This document shows positions 45,492 through 54,780 of a stretch of DNA of 64,000 nucleotides, in pieces. Under the pieces are notes generated by a model. That model was not told where the DNA came from. It made no database searches and was given only the letters and a program-made list of their open reading frames with translations. This DNA is from Thiospirochaeta perfilievii. Its GTDB lineage: Bacteria; Spirochaetota; Spirochaetia; DSM-2461. The first letter of the stretch is position 1; each line of letters begins with the position of its first letter. Location of the stretch: positions 930,001-994,000 of the forward strand of contig NZ_CP035807.1 in NCBI RefSeq assembly GCF_008329945.1, in the 5' to 3' direction. The translations under genes and the position numbers were made by a program.

Positions 45492-46325
45492 TTAATCTAA
45501 TAGAGTAAAAAAACACTCCTTATTAATCCAGTTAAAATCTATTTTGTAGCTACCAGATGTTGAAATTGTTTTAACAAGATTACCTCCTGATGATAATGGA
45601 TAATGAGTTAGTGCCCAATCTATATCAGAAACAGCAAATTTGAACTCATATTCTCCTGCTGTTAAGAACTTAGTAACACTCCAAGTGTAACTCTCAACAT
45701 GGGTCATTTCTAATCCATTATTATCTGCCCAACCATTTGTACCTGCTATCTCACCACGAATATATGTCTGATCATAGGCCTTATACCCTTCATTCTCCAT
45801 GTATAAATTATCCACTAATGTAGACCCATTGTTAAAATTCCAGTATATATATTTACTATCTTCTGTATCTGCCCAGTAATATGCATGTTTCTCACCATCA
45901 AAAGTGTAATAATACCTTAAATCATCAGGTCCATCGGTTCCAAATTCATGGGTGTATGTAAGAAAATTAACACTTGTATAATCCATGTCAAATTCACCTA
46001 CACTACTCCAAACATCATCATCTTCCCGCTCTATAACGATAGTAACAGGAGTACTATTCTCTTCTGTTTCAACACGGAACATTATACTGTAATTTGCTTC
46101 AGGAACAGGAGTATCATTAAAAAAGTGTTCCATTGGATTATCACCCTTGTAAAAGACTCTTGATGTTAGTGGTGTTATCTCTGTTAAATCATCACTACCT
46201 AATAGTATATTCCAACTTCCAGGTGTTGAGTCGTAGGGACTTAAATCTAAGGTAAATTCTTCTATTCCCTCATTTAAATTAGTTAAAAATAACAGTGTCT
46301 CTTCTCCATTACTAAATGTATAAAA
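45492..46325 (-). pseudogene. 5'-truncated remnant of a starch-acting protein
   Basis: The open frame reads from inside the upstream terminator to 45492 without an acceptable start until ATG 46133. Before that ATG the frame reads like the end of a GH13 enzyme (FYTFSNGEETLLFLTNLNEG; GSWNILLGSDDLTEITPLTS); after it comes an unknown beta region and a last module with IRGEIAGTNGWADNNGLEMT and AGEYEFKFAVSDIDWALTHY, the form of starch-binding modules found on amylopullulanases. Catalytic parts are missing. Most likely the tail of a former large amylase cut off by recombination; a short secreted protein from another start cannot be excluded, though no signal peptide is seen. Confidence 0.5.
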
Positions 46326-46357
46326 AAAGCCTTTAGAAACTGAAACTAAAGGCTTTT
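46322..46357 (-). terminator. Terminator of the 46.4-48.2 kb amylase gene
   Basis: Minus strand: AAGCCTTTAG-TTTCAGTTT-CTAAAGGCTT and T7. The A/T flanks make it usable on the plus strand too. Confidence 0.75.
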
Positions 46358-46377
46358 AAATTTAATCTAAGACCTAA

Positions 46378-48213
46378 TTATCTAAGTTGTAAAATTAATG
46401 TAGTTGTAGTTGGTATAGGGATAACTTCATCCAATTCATACTCAGTACCAGTTATTAAGTCTGTAACATTTGCAGGAATTGTAACTGTTTTAGACTCATT
46501 ATTATAATTATGAATAACTAGTATTTTTGAAGCTTCTGTTTTTACTTCATAAGAGTAAAGATCTTCTGACAATTCAACTTTTGTATAGTTTTCACTGCAA
46601 AAGAATTCTGGGTTTGATTTTCTTATCTCAATTAGTTTTTTATAATGCTCTAAAGTTGAACCCTCTACACCAACCTGCTCTTCATAGGAGATACCATCAT
46701 TAGCCTTTGTATATAACATAGAGTTGTAAAAACCACCCTTACTCATGGTAGTCATGCCCTCACCTTTAGCAGACTGATACCAGTCCATTGGCTCTCTAAT
46801 ATTATCATCAGGTTTTTTTCCTAACATACCAAGCTCTTCTCCGTAGTATAAAAATGGAGTCCCGGGTAGAGTTAATAAAATTGAAGCAGCAAACTTCTCC
46901 TTAGTTTTATTACCACCTAATACAGATGCGACCCTATCCTGATCATGATTAGTAATAAATGTTGCATCAATAAAATTAGGGTTATACTTAGCATAAGCTC
47001 TGTGAATACTTCCAAGGGTTCCTAATAGATCAACTTTTTTACCTCTAGACATCTCTAAAATGTTATTAGCAAAACTAAAGTTAAATGAAGCCTCTAAATC
47101 TTCAAAAAATGACGCCATCTGATTTGTAGATGCCCAGTTTTCACCAACAAGTAGAGCATTTGGGTTAACAGATTTAACATGGGTATTAAACTCCTGCCAC
47201 CAATTATGGGAAACATCCTTATCTGTATCATCAATATGTAGTGCTGCATCTAATCTAAAACCATCTACACCCATATTTAACCAGAAAGAAGCTATATCTT
47301 TAAATTCATCCCTTACTTTCTTATTTCTAAGGTTCATATCCGGCATACCTGACCAAAAGACACCATTATAATAACCAGTATTACTCTTATGCCACTGATT
47401 CCCACCAAAAGGACCGCTCTTTTTAATATTATCAGTAGCATCAGCCCAGTCATAATAGTCCCGGTACTCACTATCTACAGAACTTGCAGCATTCTGAAAC
47501 CATGGGTGCTCTGTGGAACTGTGATTAATAACTAAGTCCATAATAATTTTGATACCATTAGCATGAGCTTCATTTAAAAGATCTTTAAACTCATCTAGGG
47601 TTCCATAATCCATCTCAACATCATAGTAGTCATAAACATCGTACCCGTGGTAACTTGGGGATTGATTTATTGGCATTAACCATAGGGCATCTATACCTAA
47701 CTCTTTTAGATATGGGATCTTATTTTTTAGGCCTATAAAATCACCAATTCCATCACCATTGCCATCACTAAAACTTCTAACAAAAATCTCGTAAAAAACT
47801 GCTTTAGAACCCCATGCAGGAACTTCCCAGTTATTTGTATTTCCAAGTTTTGTAAAGGATATAATATTTGACTTAACAGACTTTTTATCTCTTTTAGCTA
47901 CAATTTGATAGAAGTACTCTCTATTTGCTTCTAGGTTAGATATCTCAAGGCCTCTAGTTCCAACTAAAACATCCTCTTGAACAAGTTTTAAGTTATCTTT
48001 TGACTCTCCAATGTAAAAATCAACTAAGTCTCCTCTTAAAGCCTTAAATAAAAACTTTACAGTTGAATCATCAATATCTATATAACTATCTTGGTCAAAA
48101 ATAGCTAACTCTTCTAATACTACGGGTTTAATCTTTTTAGTGCTTCTGTTTTCTGTAGTAGCACACCCTACAAGTAACAGTAAAGTAACTAAACTTAACA
48201 ATATTTTTTTCAT
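46378..48213 (-). CDS. GH13 alpha-amylase, lipoprotein
   Basis: 611 residues. Lipobox LVGC (MKKILLSLVTLLLLVG then Cys). A short Ig-like domain to about 120, then GH13: FYEIFVRSFSDGNGDGIGDF, LVINHSSTEHPWF, nucleophile Asp in GFRLDAALHI (about 317), acid Glu in VGENW (about 356), and ITNHDQDRV (about 421). QpDLN-like region MPDMNLRN places it with the intermediary amylase/oligosaccharide subfamilies. Acts outside the cytoplasm on maltodextrins. Preceded by the pullulanase gene on the same strand, with a terminator and a possible promoter between them. Confidence 0.92.
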   Translation of the reverse strand: MKKILLSLVTLLLLVGCATTENRSTKKIKPVVLEELAIFDQDSYIDIDDSTVKFLFKALRGDLVDFYIGESKDNLKLVQEDVLVGTRGLEISNLEANREYFYQIVAKRDKKSVKSNIISFTKLGNTNNWEVPAWGSKAVFYEIFVRSFSDGNGDGIGDFIGLKNKIPYLKELGIDALWLMPINQSPSYHGYDVYDYYDVEMDYGTLDEFKDLLNEAHANGIKIIMDLVINHSSTEHPWFQNAASSVDSEYRDYYDWADATDNIKKSGPFGGNQWHKSNTGYYNGVFWSGMPDMNLRNKKVRDEFKDIASFWLNMGVDGFRLDAALHIDDTDKDVSHNWWQEFNTHVKSVNPNALLVGENWASTNQMASFFEDLEASFNFSFANNILEMSRGKKVDLLGTLGSIHRAYAKYNPNFIDATFITNHDQDRVASVLGGNKTKEKFAASILLTLPGTPFLYYGEELGMLGKKPDDNIREPMDWYQSAKGEGMTTMSKGGFYNSMLYTKANDGISYEEQVGVEGSTLEHYKKLIEIRKSNPEFFCSENYTKVELSEDLYSYEVKTEASKILVIHNYNNESKTVTIPANVTDLITGTEYELDEVIPIPTTTTLILQLR

Positions 48214-48236
48214 ACTAAATCCTTATAAATAATAAA

Positions 48237-48270
48237 ACTCCCCACAGTACAATTATATACAATGGGGAGT
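48237..48270 (-). terminator. Terminator of the lipoprotein pullulanase, loop contains TATAAT
   Basis: Minus strand: ACTCCCCA ... TGGGGAGT, an 8-bp stem with an 18-base loop, followed by TTTTATT. The loop holds TATATAAT, which could be the -10 for the amylase gene about 30 bases on. Confidence 0.6.
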
Positions 48271-48283
48271 AAAAGAAAACAAA

Positions 48284-50925
48284 CTACTCTTTTATTATTA
48301 ATGCTGTTAACGCATCAATTTTAATTTTATCACTACTTAGTGTAAATCCAGAAATCTCTTTAACTGGCTCTACACCACTCTCATCAGAATCTACTAAAAC
48401 GATTCCATTGGTTAAATCAACTTCTAAGCCAAGTTCTCTAGATACATCATCTGCATTAATAAATACATAGTATGAATCACCATCTGTGGATATTGCTTTA
48501 TATACAATTATATTATCCTGGGGTTTTATACCCGCTGCTTTAACAAGCGATACATTCTTTTTAACTAAATCCGCATCTCCTAATCTAAAAGCGTCGGTAG
48601 ATCTTCTAAGTTTAATTAAACCAGTTGTGTAGTCTATAGTATTTTTCGGTAGACCTTCTGACTCAATTTTTTCCCAATCTATCATATTAATAGCATCTGA
48701 GGAGTCATAGGAGTCATGTACAAACCACGGGTAATCAAAACCTTTAACTTCAGTTCCTTTAACGCTTGGCTTACCAGCTGCTCTCCACTGTTTAGTTCTA
48801 CCGTACTCCTGACCTGCGTGTAAAAATGCAGTTCCCTGACTTGTTAAAATCATAGTATTAGATAGTCTTATTCTTTTCTGAATCTCTTCCTCATGGTGGT
48901 CTGGATCTTTATTTATTGATTGAGCAATAACATCATGTAACGGTAGGTTGTCATGGGCAGCAACATACTGAACCACATCACCTGGATCGTCTAATGTCAT
49001 ATTACTTGGACGTCCAGCAACATTGTTGAAAATAAGGTTAATATCCCTTTTCCCACCAGTCATAAACCGTGGTTGCCCCTCTGAACCAAAACCAGACTTT
49101 AACTCATTTCTCATCTCATCTGAGAAACTTCCAGCAGCATCTGTTTGGGCCATCCAACTCTGGTCAGCAGGAGTTCTAGAGTCCCCATCATCTCCGGCGT
49201 AGGTTCTCCAACCCTCACCAATCATAATAATATTAGGATTAACTTCCCTACTCTTATCAAAAGCCATTTGTACAGTCTCAGCATCTAGATCACCCATTAA
49301 GTCATATCTAAAACCGTCTACCTTATACTCATTAACCCAGTGTAAAACAGAATCAACAACTAACTTTCTAGACATAAAGTGGGTTGTACCTACTCTACCA
49401 CCACCATAACTTGACTTAGGTTTCCCATCAACATCCATAAAATGATAATAACCAGGAATAATATCTTCTAAAATAGAGATTTTAGCAGTGTGGTTATATA
49501 CAGCATCTAAAATAACACCCATTCCACTTTTATGTATTGCATCAATTAACTCTTTTAGTTCCTTAACCCTAAGTTCAGGATCCCTAGGGTTCTCAGAATA
49601 CATTCCCTCTGGAGAGAAGTAGTTATGTGGATCGTATCCCCAGTTATATGTATTTGGACCAGCTGAATAATCAAGTTCTCTTGTCCCATTATCTAACTCA
49701 TTACCAAAGTAATAGTTCATAACAGGTAATAATTGAACATGGGTTACACCTAGAGACTTAATATAGTCTAACTTCTCAATAAACGCTTTATAAGTACCAA
49801 ATTGGGATTTTGTTTCTAAACTTGGATCAGATGTAAAATCCCTAACATGGATCTCCCATATTATAGCGTCTTCTCTTTTTGTATACCCTTCAATGTTAGC
49901 AAAATCTAGCTTTGGTCCAATTGATTTAAGATCTACAACAGCAGCCCTACCAACTTTTTCCTTACTCTCATTAAATGCAGCCATAGATTTAGCATATGGG
50001 TCTAAAACCCTTTTTGTTCTACCAGCATTAGTTACATCATAGGTATAAAAATAACCCTTTAAATCTTCTTTAATAACAATGGACCAAACACCCTTATCTC
50101 CTAGGGTTAAATCAGCCTCTTTATAGATAGTATCATCTGTTCCATCTTTATAAATTGTTAATTTTATATTAGATGCTAAAGGAGACCAAAGTTTAAACTC
50201 TGTACCACTTTTACTATATATTGCACCTAGTTCTCCATCGTAGGAAAATGTACTATCAATGCTCTCCCAAGAGAAATTAACCTTTTTTGATAATGCTCCA
50301 CTTTTAACAACATATACACTTAAGGGATTTAATGGTTCTTTAGCTGTAATATATCCTAAACGTCCGTTTTTTATCTCCCAAGACTCAAGCTCCACAGGAA
50401 CTCCATCTAGTTCAAGGGTTAACTCTTTATCTGTTTTCATTCTAAATTTTAACTTTATCTGTTTATCAGTAACAGCTACTGCAGATAATATTTTATTATT
50501 TAGGCTGGAGTCAGCGTCCTTGAAAGTTAAATACTCAGTATCATCCCCAGATATTGCCCAATACTCATTATTAGAGTCTAGTTTTGGAAATGTTCTATCC
50601 CCATCGGGATCTTTATTATCACCGTTATGAATAATAAAGTTAAGTTCACCTTCTCCACTATATGGAATATCCCAATAAACACCAAAGGAGCTCTCTCCTG
50701 TAACAGGTAAAGCTGCTTCCCATTTAACTTCAGGTCCATTGTAACCTGCACCCCAAACATGAATACCCCAACCGGAGTAGTTTTTATCAAATCTGTGATA
50801 GTTTAACCTAACCATACCCTTAGGAACAGCAGGAGTATCACCCTTATCACTACCTGAAGAGACGCTTGCACAGGATGCAAGCGTTACCACAAGAAGAACT
50901 AAAAAATATTTAGTATCTTTCTCAT
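48284..50925 (-). CDS. Type I pullulanase, lipoprotein (PUD/CBM41, CBM48, GH13), with N-terminal frameshift
   Basis: About 880 residues. The frame open as sequenced gives MMFSNRRLNEKDTKYFLVLL, but ATG 50925 with TAGGAGA upstream gives MRKILNIF; one added base in six A (plus strand 50901-50906) joins it to LVLLVVTLASCASVSS, a textbook lipoprotein signal. Domains: pullulanase-associated PUD/CBM41 about 40-140 (GWGIHVWGAGYNGPEVKW), a linker, CBM48 about 225-320 (GTEFKLWSPLASNIKL), and GH13_14 with YNWGYDPHNYFSPEG (about 425), FRYDLMGD (about 540), IGEGW (about 570) and AHDNLPLHD (about 655). Debranches glucan outside. Eleven bases after the PUD lipoprotein gene, so in the same operon. Confidence 0.88.
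50862..50884. repeat. Inverted repeat of operator half-sites inside the pullulanase signal-peptide codons
   Basis: ACGCTTGCA-CAGGA-TGCAAGCGT, perfect 9-bp arms. The arms are the half-site of the LacI-type operators in the window but turned outward. It codes for the TLASCASV lipobox. In RNA it forms a very stable stem near the translation start; in DNA it could be a weak extra repressor site. Confidence 0.5.
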
Positions 50926-50936
50926 TTAATCTCCTA

Positions 50937-51365
50937 TTACTGAACATCATCTAGAGATGTATATAGTACTGAATCTCCTGAAAGTGCCCAAAATTCGTTA
51001 ATTGTTTCTACGCCTTCAAATGTTCTATCACCATCTGGGTCTTTTTCATCACCATTATGAATAATGAAATTTAGCTCATCTTCACCAAAATAAGGGATAT
51101 CCCAGTAAGCTCCAAAATCATCAAAACCTGTTGGCTCTACAGCTGCGGCCCAATCTACAGTATCTCCTGCATATCCTGCACCCCAAATATGTAAACCCCA
51201 ACCTTCATAATTGTCATCCATTCTCTGGTAGTGTAATCTTACGTTCCCATCTTCAATAGCACCTGCTTCCACCATATCTTTAGTATTAGCTTCTGGTGCT
51301 GTTGTTAAACAACCAGCTGTTAATAATAACATTGCAATTACAAATAAATTAATAATTTTCTTCAT
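50937..51365 (-). CDS. Stand-alone PUD/CBM41 starch-binding lipoprotein
   Basis: 142 residues. Lipobox TAGC (Cys 19). The mature protein is little more than one pullulanase-associated domain: VRLHYQRMDDNYEGWGLHIW, YWDIPYFGEDELNFIIHNGD, KDPDGDRTFEG. It closely matches the N-terminal domain of the pullulanase encoded next (DELNFIIHNGD versus GELNFIIHNGD), so it arose by duplication of that domain. Proposed: a surface glucan-holding protein for the enzyme. First gene after a promoter with a LacI-type operator. Confidence 0.85.
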   Translation of the reverse strand: MKKIINLFVIAMLLLTAGCLTTAPEANTKDMVEAGAIEDGNVRLHYQRMDDNYEGWGLHIWGAGYAGDTVDWAAAVEPTGFDDFGAYWDIPYFGEDELNFIIHNGDEKDPDGDRTFEGVETINEFWALSGDSVLYTSLDDVQ

Positions 51366-51385
51366 TTCTATCTCCTATAACATAT

Positions 51386-51414
51386 ATAATGCAAGCGTTT
51401 GCAATACCTGTCAA
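51386..51414 (-). promoter_or_regulatory. Promoter-operator of the PUD lipoprotein-pullulanase operon
   Basis: Minus strand: TTGACA (51409-51414), 5 bases, perfect palindrome TGCAAACGCTTGCA (51390-51403), -10 CATTAT (51386-51391). Operator covers the spacer and -10. Confidence 0.72.
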
Positions 51415-51431
51415 CAAAAATATTTACAAAT

Positions 51432-53747
51432 TTATTCTATCGGTAAAATATATAGATTACCAAGCTCCGCATTATTAATTTCTATATTCATATTTTGATC
51501 ATCATTAGCGTAAAATAGAGCTAAGGAGTGCTTTCCACTATCTAGAAGTAGCTCTATACTGTTTGAATAACCTACTTTTTTATTAAGTCCCCCTCTTTGT
51601 GGAAAAATAAATTTCCCAACAAACTCACCATCTAGTTCCGCCGATCGAATAGCACATTTATTCTCTGTACTAACATGTCCATTATTATTTATATAGTCGA
51701 ATCTAATTAGATATAAACCCTTCTTCCCAACTTCAAAATCTAATTCAACCCTATCATCTTTAGAATTCCTAATGGCAATATAGTTATCAAATGTTCTACT
51801 GCTCCTTGGGTTTTTAACTAGTCTATCATCTAAATATTTTCCACTTTCTACAGGAATTGTTAGACTACCACCACTATAATTTGTTACAACATAGTTACTA
51901 TAACCAGATTCAATACCATTTTCAGAGTATGCAAGAACTGAATAAATAGACGTTTTATCACTATCTAAATTATCAGTATAGGTTAAATCTTCAACTATTT
52001 TAGTTAACTCACCGTTTTTAAATATTCCATATTTATACCCCTCTGACACTGGTCTCCATTTAAGAACTACTTTATTATCCTCAATACTATATTTTAATTG
52101 GGGAACCCCAGGACTCTCGATACCGCTGTTTACAACATTTATTTTACTATTTATCTCATCAGATTCTAAAATTATTTCTACTGTATGATCTCCTATTAGA
52201 TCGTAGGGAAGAGTATTACTAAGATAAGTTTCCCCGTCTAAGTTAAAACTTTTAACTTTAGACCCATGCCCACTAATTGAGATATCCAAAACAGCTTCCC
52301 TTAGTCTAAAATTAGATAAATTTAACTCTCCTTCAATCCAACTAGGAACCATTGGATTAAACTCTAAACCAGCTGAAGTCCACTCCATTCCAAACAGATC
52401 CCTGTAAATTAGGGAGAGATAACCTGCCACAGACCATAATTGTCTTGAAGAGTTTATCTCTGTTCCACTATTATGCCCATTATCATAAACCATATTTTCA
52501 TAGTTACTTAAAAATAGAGCAGAGGCTCTAGTTAGGCTTTTAAGACCATAATCCACAACTTCCATATTTTTAGTTTTACTTCCAGCCCATGTAAAGTATG
52601 CTGTAACAAATGGCCAAATACCTCTATTGTGGTAGGGTCTAATCCCCTTAATCTGTGGATGGAGACTTGGAACACCAAATTCTACTACAGGTAAATTCTC
52701 AACTAACTCTGTAGCCCTATTATCAGAGACAACCCCCTGAATAACAGCAAGAGATTCTCCTAAAGAGTCTGTCTTTTTAGATAATACTCCACCCATAATA
52801 TTAGGATACATAAAGGAACTAAAGTACCCCTTCTCTTCTAACCATAAATTAGAATTAATACTACTTTTAAGCTTATTAGCTTCATATTCCCAACTTACTG
52901 CTTCATCCTTTAAACCTAGCTCTTTTGCCATTAAACTTAATATTTTCCTAGAGCTATAATGGGCTACATTGGTACTTATTGACTTACTCTCACCAATTTC
53001 TGTTGGTCCCATCCACTTAGGGTAACTCTGCTCTCTCCAATCCATAAAACTAGATTCACCCTTAAACAGACCAGTTTTTTTATCAAATGATGTTTTATTA
53101 TCTCTAAGAACACTCCTTTCTATTATATTGTAGCTATACTCTAACCATAAATTATCACCTGTTACTTTATATACCTCCCAGGCAGCAAGAGCCCAGACAA
53201 CCCTATCAGTAGATATTGGCCATGAACCACCAGTTCCTGTATCCTGAATTATTACTCCATTATTATTAACCTTAGCTTCTAGAGATGTTTTAGAAACCTC
53301 AGGATATATCATAGCTAGTGCAAGATGTATTGAGTATGAAATATCCCTAGTCCAAACTCCTTTCCACTTCTCCCCTGCCATAAAAGCCATAGAATCTTTA
53401 AGAATATCTAACTTACTCTCTTCTAAAGCCATGTTATATAGAGCTTCTAGTAGAGGAAATCCTGGGGCCTTTAACTTTGGTTTATCTTCAATACTCTCCT
53501 GTAGTTTCCAGGATTTTTCATTTTTATAATAGGTAGATCTAATCTCAGTTGGACTTATAACCCATGCTTTTTTATCACTCCCTTGAATAACCATATTAGG
53601 TAAAATTTTAAATTCCTCTCCTACGGGGTACTCTTTTTTCGGTCTTTTAACTATATTTTTCGTATCTATAGTTACTTTGGTCGTATTACATGACAAAACT
53701 AACAATAAAAAAGCTAAAAAAATAGATTTTACATTTTTCTTAAGCAT
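51432..53747 (-). CDS. Six-hairpin glycoside hydrolase, lipoprotein, with accessory domains
   Basis: 771 residues. Lipobox VLSC (Cys 20). Residues about 95-470 form an (alpha/alpha)6-barrel-type glycosidase: KWKGVWTRDISYSIHLALAM, GGSWPISTDRVVWALAAWEV, FMDWREQSYPKW, RPYHNRGIWPFVTAYFTWAG and GTEINSSRQLWSVAGYLSLI. Then a beta-sandwich to about 550, a fibronectin-III-like stretch about 555-640, and a C-terminal CBM-like beta-sandwich (VELDFEVGKKGLYLIRFDYI). The exact GH family is not clear to me; glucosidase, trehalase-like or debranching action are all possible. Context argues for an alpha-glucan substrate. Confidence 0.72.
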   Translation of the reverse strand: MLKKNVKSIFLAFLLLVLSCNTTKVTIDTKNIVKRPKKEYPVGEEFKILPNMVIQGSDKKAWVISPTEIRSTYYKNEKSWKLQESIEDKPKLKAPGFPLLEALYNMALEESKLDILKDSMAFMAGEKWKGVWTRDISYSIHLALAMIYPEVSKTSLEAKVNNNGVIIQDTGTGGSWPISTDRVVWALAAWEVYKVTGDNLWLEYSYNIIERSVLRDNKTSFDKKTGLFKGESSFMDWREQSYPKWMGPTEIGESKSISTNVAHYSSRKILSLMAKELGLKDEAVSWEYEANKLKSSINSNLWLEEKGYFSSFMYPNIMGGVLSKKTDSLGESLAVIQGVVSDNRATELVENLPVVEFGVPSLHPQIKGIRPYHNRGIWPFVTAYFTWAGSKTKNMEVVDYGLKSLTRASALFLSNYENMVYDNGHNSGTEINSSRQLWSVAGYLSLIYRDLFGMEWTSAGLEFNPMVPSWIEGELNLSNFRLREAVLDISISGHGSKVKSFNLDGETYLSNTLPYDLIGDHTVEIILESDEINSKINVVNSGIESPGVPQLKYSIEDNKVVLKWRPVSEGYKYGIFKNGELTKIVEDLTYTDNLDSDKTSIYSVLAYSENGIESGYSNYVVTNYSGGSLTIPVESGKYLDDRLVKNPRSSRTFDNYIAIRNSKDDRVELDFEVGKKGLYLIRFDYINNNGHVSTENKCAIRSAELDGEFVGKFIFPQRGGLNKKVGYSNSIELLLDSGKHSLALFYANDDQNMNIEINNAELGNLYILPIE

Positions 53748-53814
53748 ATACTCTCCTTAAATATTTAGTACAAATTAGTCTACCATGGAGTATTACAGTG
53801 TCAATAAATATTTG

Positions 53815-53872
53815 TTGACATTTTACCTAACTGGATTTAACATAATTTATAAAAATAATGCAAACGCTTGCA
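53815..53872 (+). promoter_or_regulatory. Promoter and downstream LacI-type operator of the TIG lipoprotein gene
   Basis: TTGACA (53815-53820), 17-base spacer, TAACAT (53838-53843). The perfect operator TGCAAACGCTTGCA (53859-53872) lies after the predicted start, 18 bases before the ATG and just before the AAGGAAGG ribosome site: a roadblock rather than a promoter-occluding position. A divergent TTGACA for the six-hairpin hydrolase lies at 53799-53804 (minus strand). Confidence 0.6.
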
Positions 53873-53889
53873 TTACAAAGGAAGGAATA

Positions 53890-54726
53890 ATGTCAAAATT
53901 TAGTCAATTAGTAGTTTTATCCCTACTTATAACTACACTATTATTTTCATGTGCTTCTACACCTAAAGTTGTAAAAACAACAATTATTGGTGATAGTGCA
54001 GTAGATCTATCTGCAGCTGAGATCTATTCAGTTAGTCCAACGGTTGTTTTACCAGGGACATTAATGAGTATTACAGGTGCAGGTTTTGGTGAAGACGCTG
54101 GAATTATAAATATTGGTGGCGTTGATGTAACAACTTTTCTTGGTTGGGAAGACGATGTAATTTGGTTTAGAGTTCCAGAAGGTATTGCAGATGATGCAGA
54201 GATTCAAGTTGGATACGAATACGCGGAACCATATATAACAACTGCACCAGAGGGAAGTATTACTGTAAAATGGATTATTGATGCTGCTGCCACTCAAGAG
54301 ATGGTAAACGTTAAATATACCCAATACAAATTAGATAAGGCTCCTAAATGGGTTGCTCCACTACATATTAAAGGTCAATGGTCCAAGAGTGAAGGTACTT
54401 ATGGATTAAAAGATGACGGTTGGGATGGTGGTTCCCGACAGTTAATGTATAATATTCCAGGGACTGATACATGGGTTACAGAAGCAGTATTTACTCCAGA
54501 AGCAATGAATAGTTTTGCAAAGACTAGTATGAAGTTTGCAGTAGAGGATGGAGATGATGAGTTTAGAAACCTATCTTCTTTTGAAAGTGACTTCGCTTAT
54601 ATTATTAAGAGTAGATGGGCAGGAGAGTTAGGTCTAAGTGGTGATCCAGCTTTTAAAATAGATGAAGAGAATAAAAACTTCGACCCAGAAACAAGAACAA
54701 TAACAGTTAAATATCCAATCCAATAG
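53890..54726 (+). CDS. IPT/TIG-domain lipoprotein of the starch regulon
   Basis: 278 residues from ATG 53890 (AAGGAAGG upstream; a longer reading to 53785 runs through the operator). Lipobox LFSC. An IPT/TIG immunoglobulin-like fold about 42-120 (VSPTVVLPGTLMSITGAGFG; VTTFLGWEDDVIWFRVPEGI), as used by surface glycan-binding proteins such as SusF/SGBP types; then a region with PLHIKGQWSKSEGTYGLKDD and WDGGSRQLMYNIPG that resembles a starch-binding beta-sandwich. Followed by a terminator, then the debranching enzyme gene. Likely an alpha-glucan-binding surface lipoprotein. Confidence 0.75.
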   Translation: MSKFSQLVVLSLLITTLLFSCASTPKVVKTTIIGDSAVDLSAAEIYSVSPTVVLPGTLMSITGAGFGEDAGIINIGGVDVTTFLGWEDDVIWFRVPEGIADDAEIQVGYEYAEPYITTAPEGSITVKWIIDAAATQEMVNVKYTQYKLDKAPKWVAPLHIKGQWSKSEGTYGLKDDGWDGGSRQLMYNIPGTDTWVTEAVFTPEAMNSFAKTSMKFAVEDGDDEFRNLSSFESDFAYIIKSRWAGELGLSGDPAFKIDEENKNFDPETRTITVKYPIQ

Positions 54727-54733
54727 ACTCCTT

Positions 54734-54758
54734 ACCCGGATTTAATCCGGGTTTTTTT
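54734..54758 (+). terminator. Terminator after the TIG lipoprotein gene
   Basis: ACCCGGATT-t-AATCCGGGT and T7; perfect stem. Splits the TIG lipoprotein from the debranching enzyme, whose ATG follows 22 bases on. Confidence 0.85.
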
Positions 54759-54780
54759 ATTTATAAACAAAAGGAATAAT

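Noticed and set aside
53785-53889. 35-residue longer N-terminus of the TIG lipoprotein
   Set aside because: It would translate through the promoter and operator, and it would bury the lipoprotein signal; ATG 53890 has AAGGAAGG before it.
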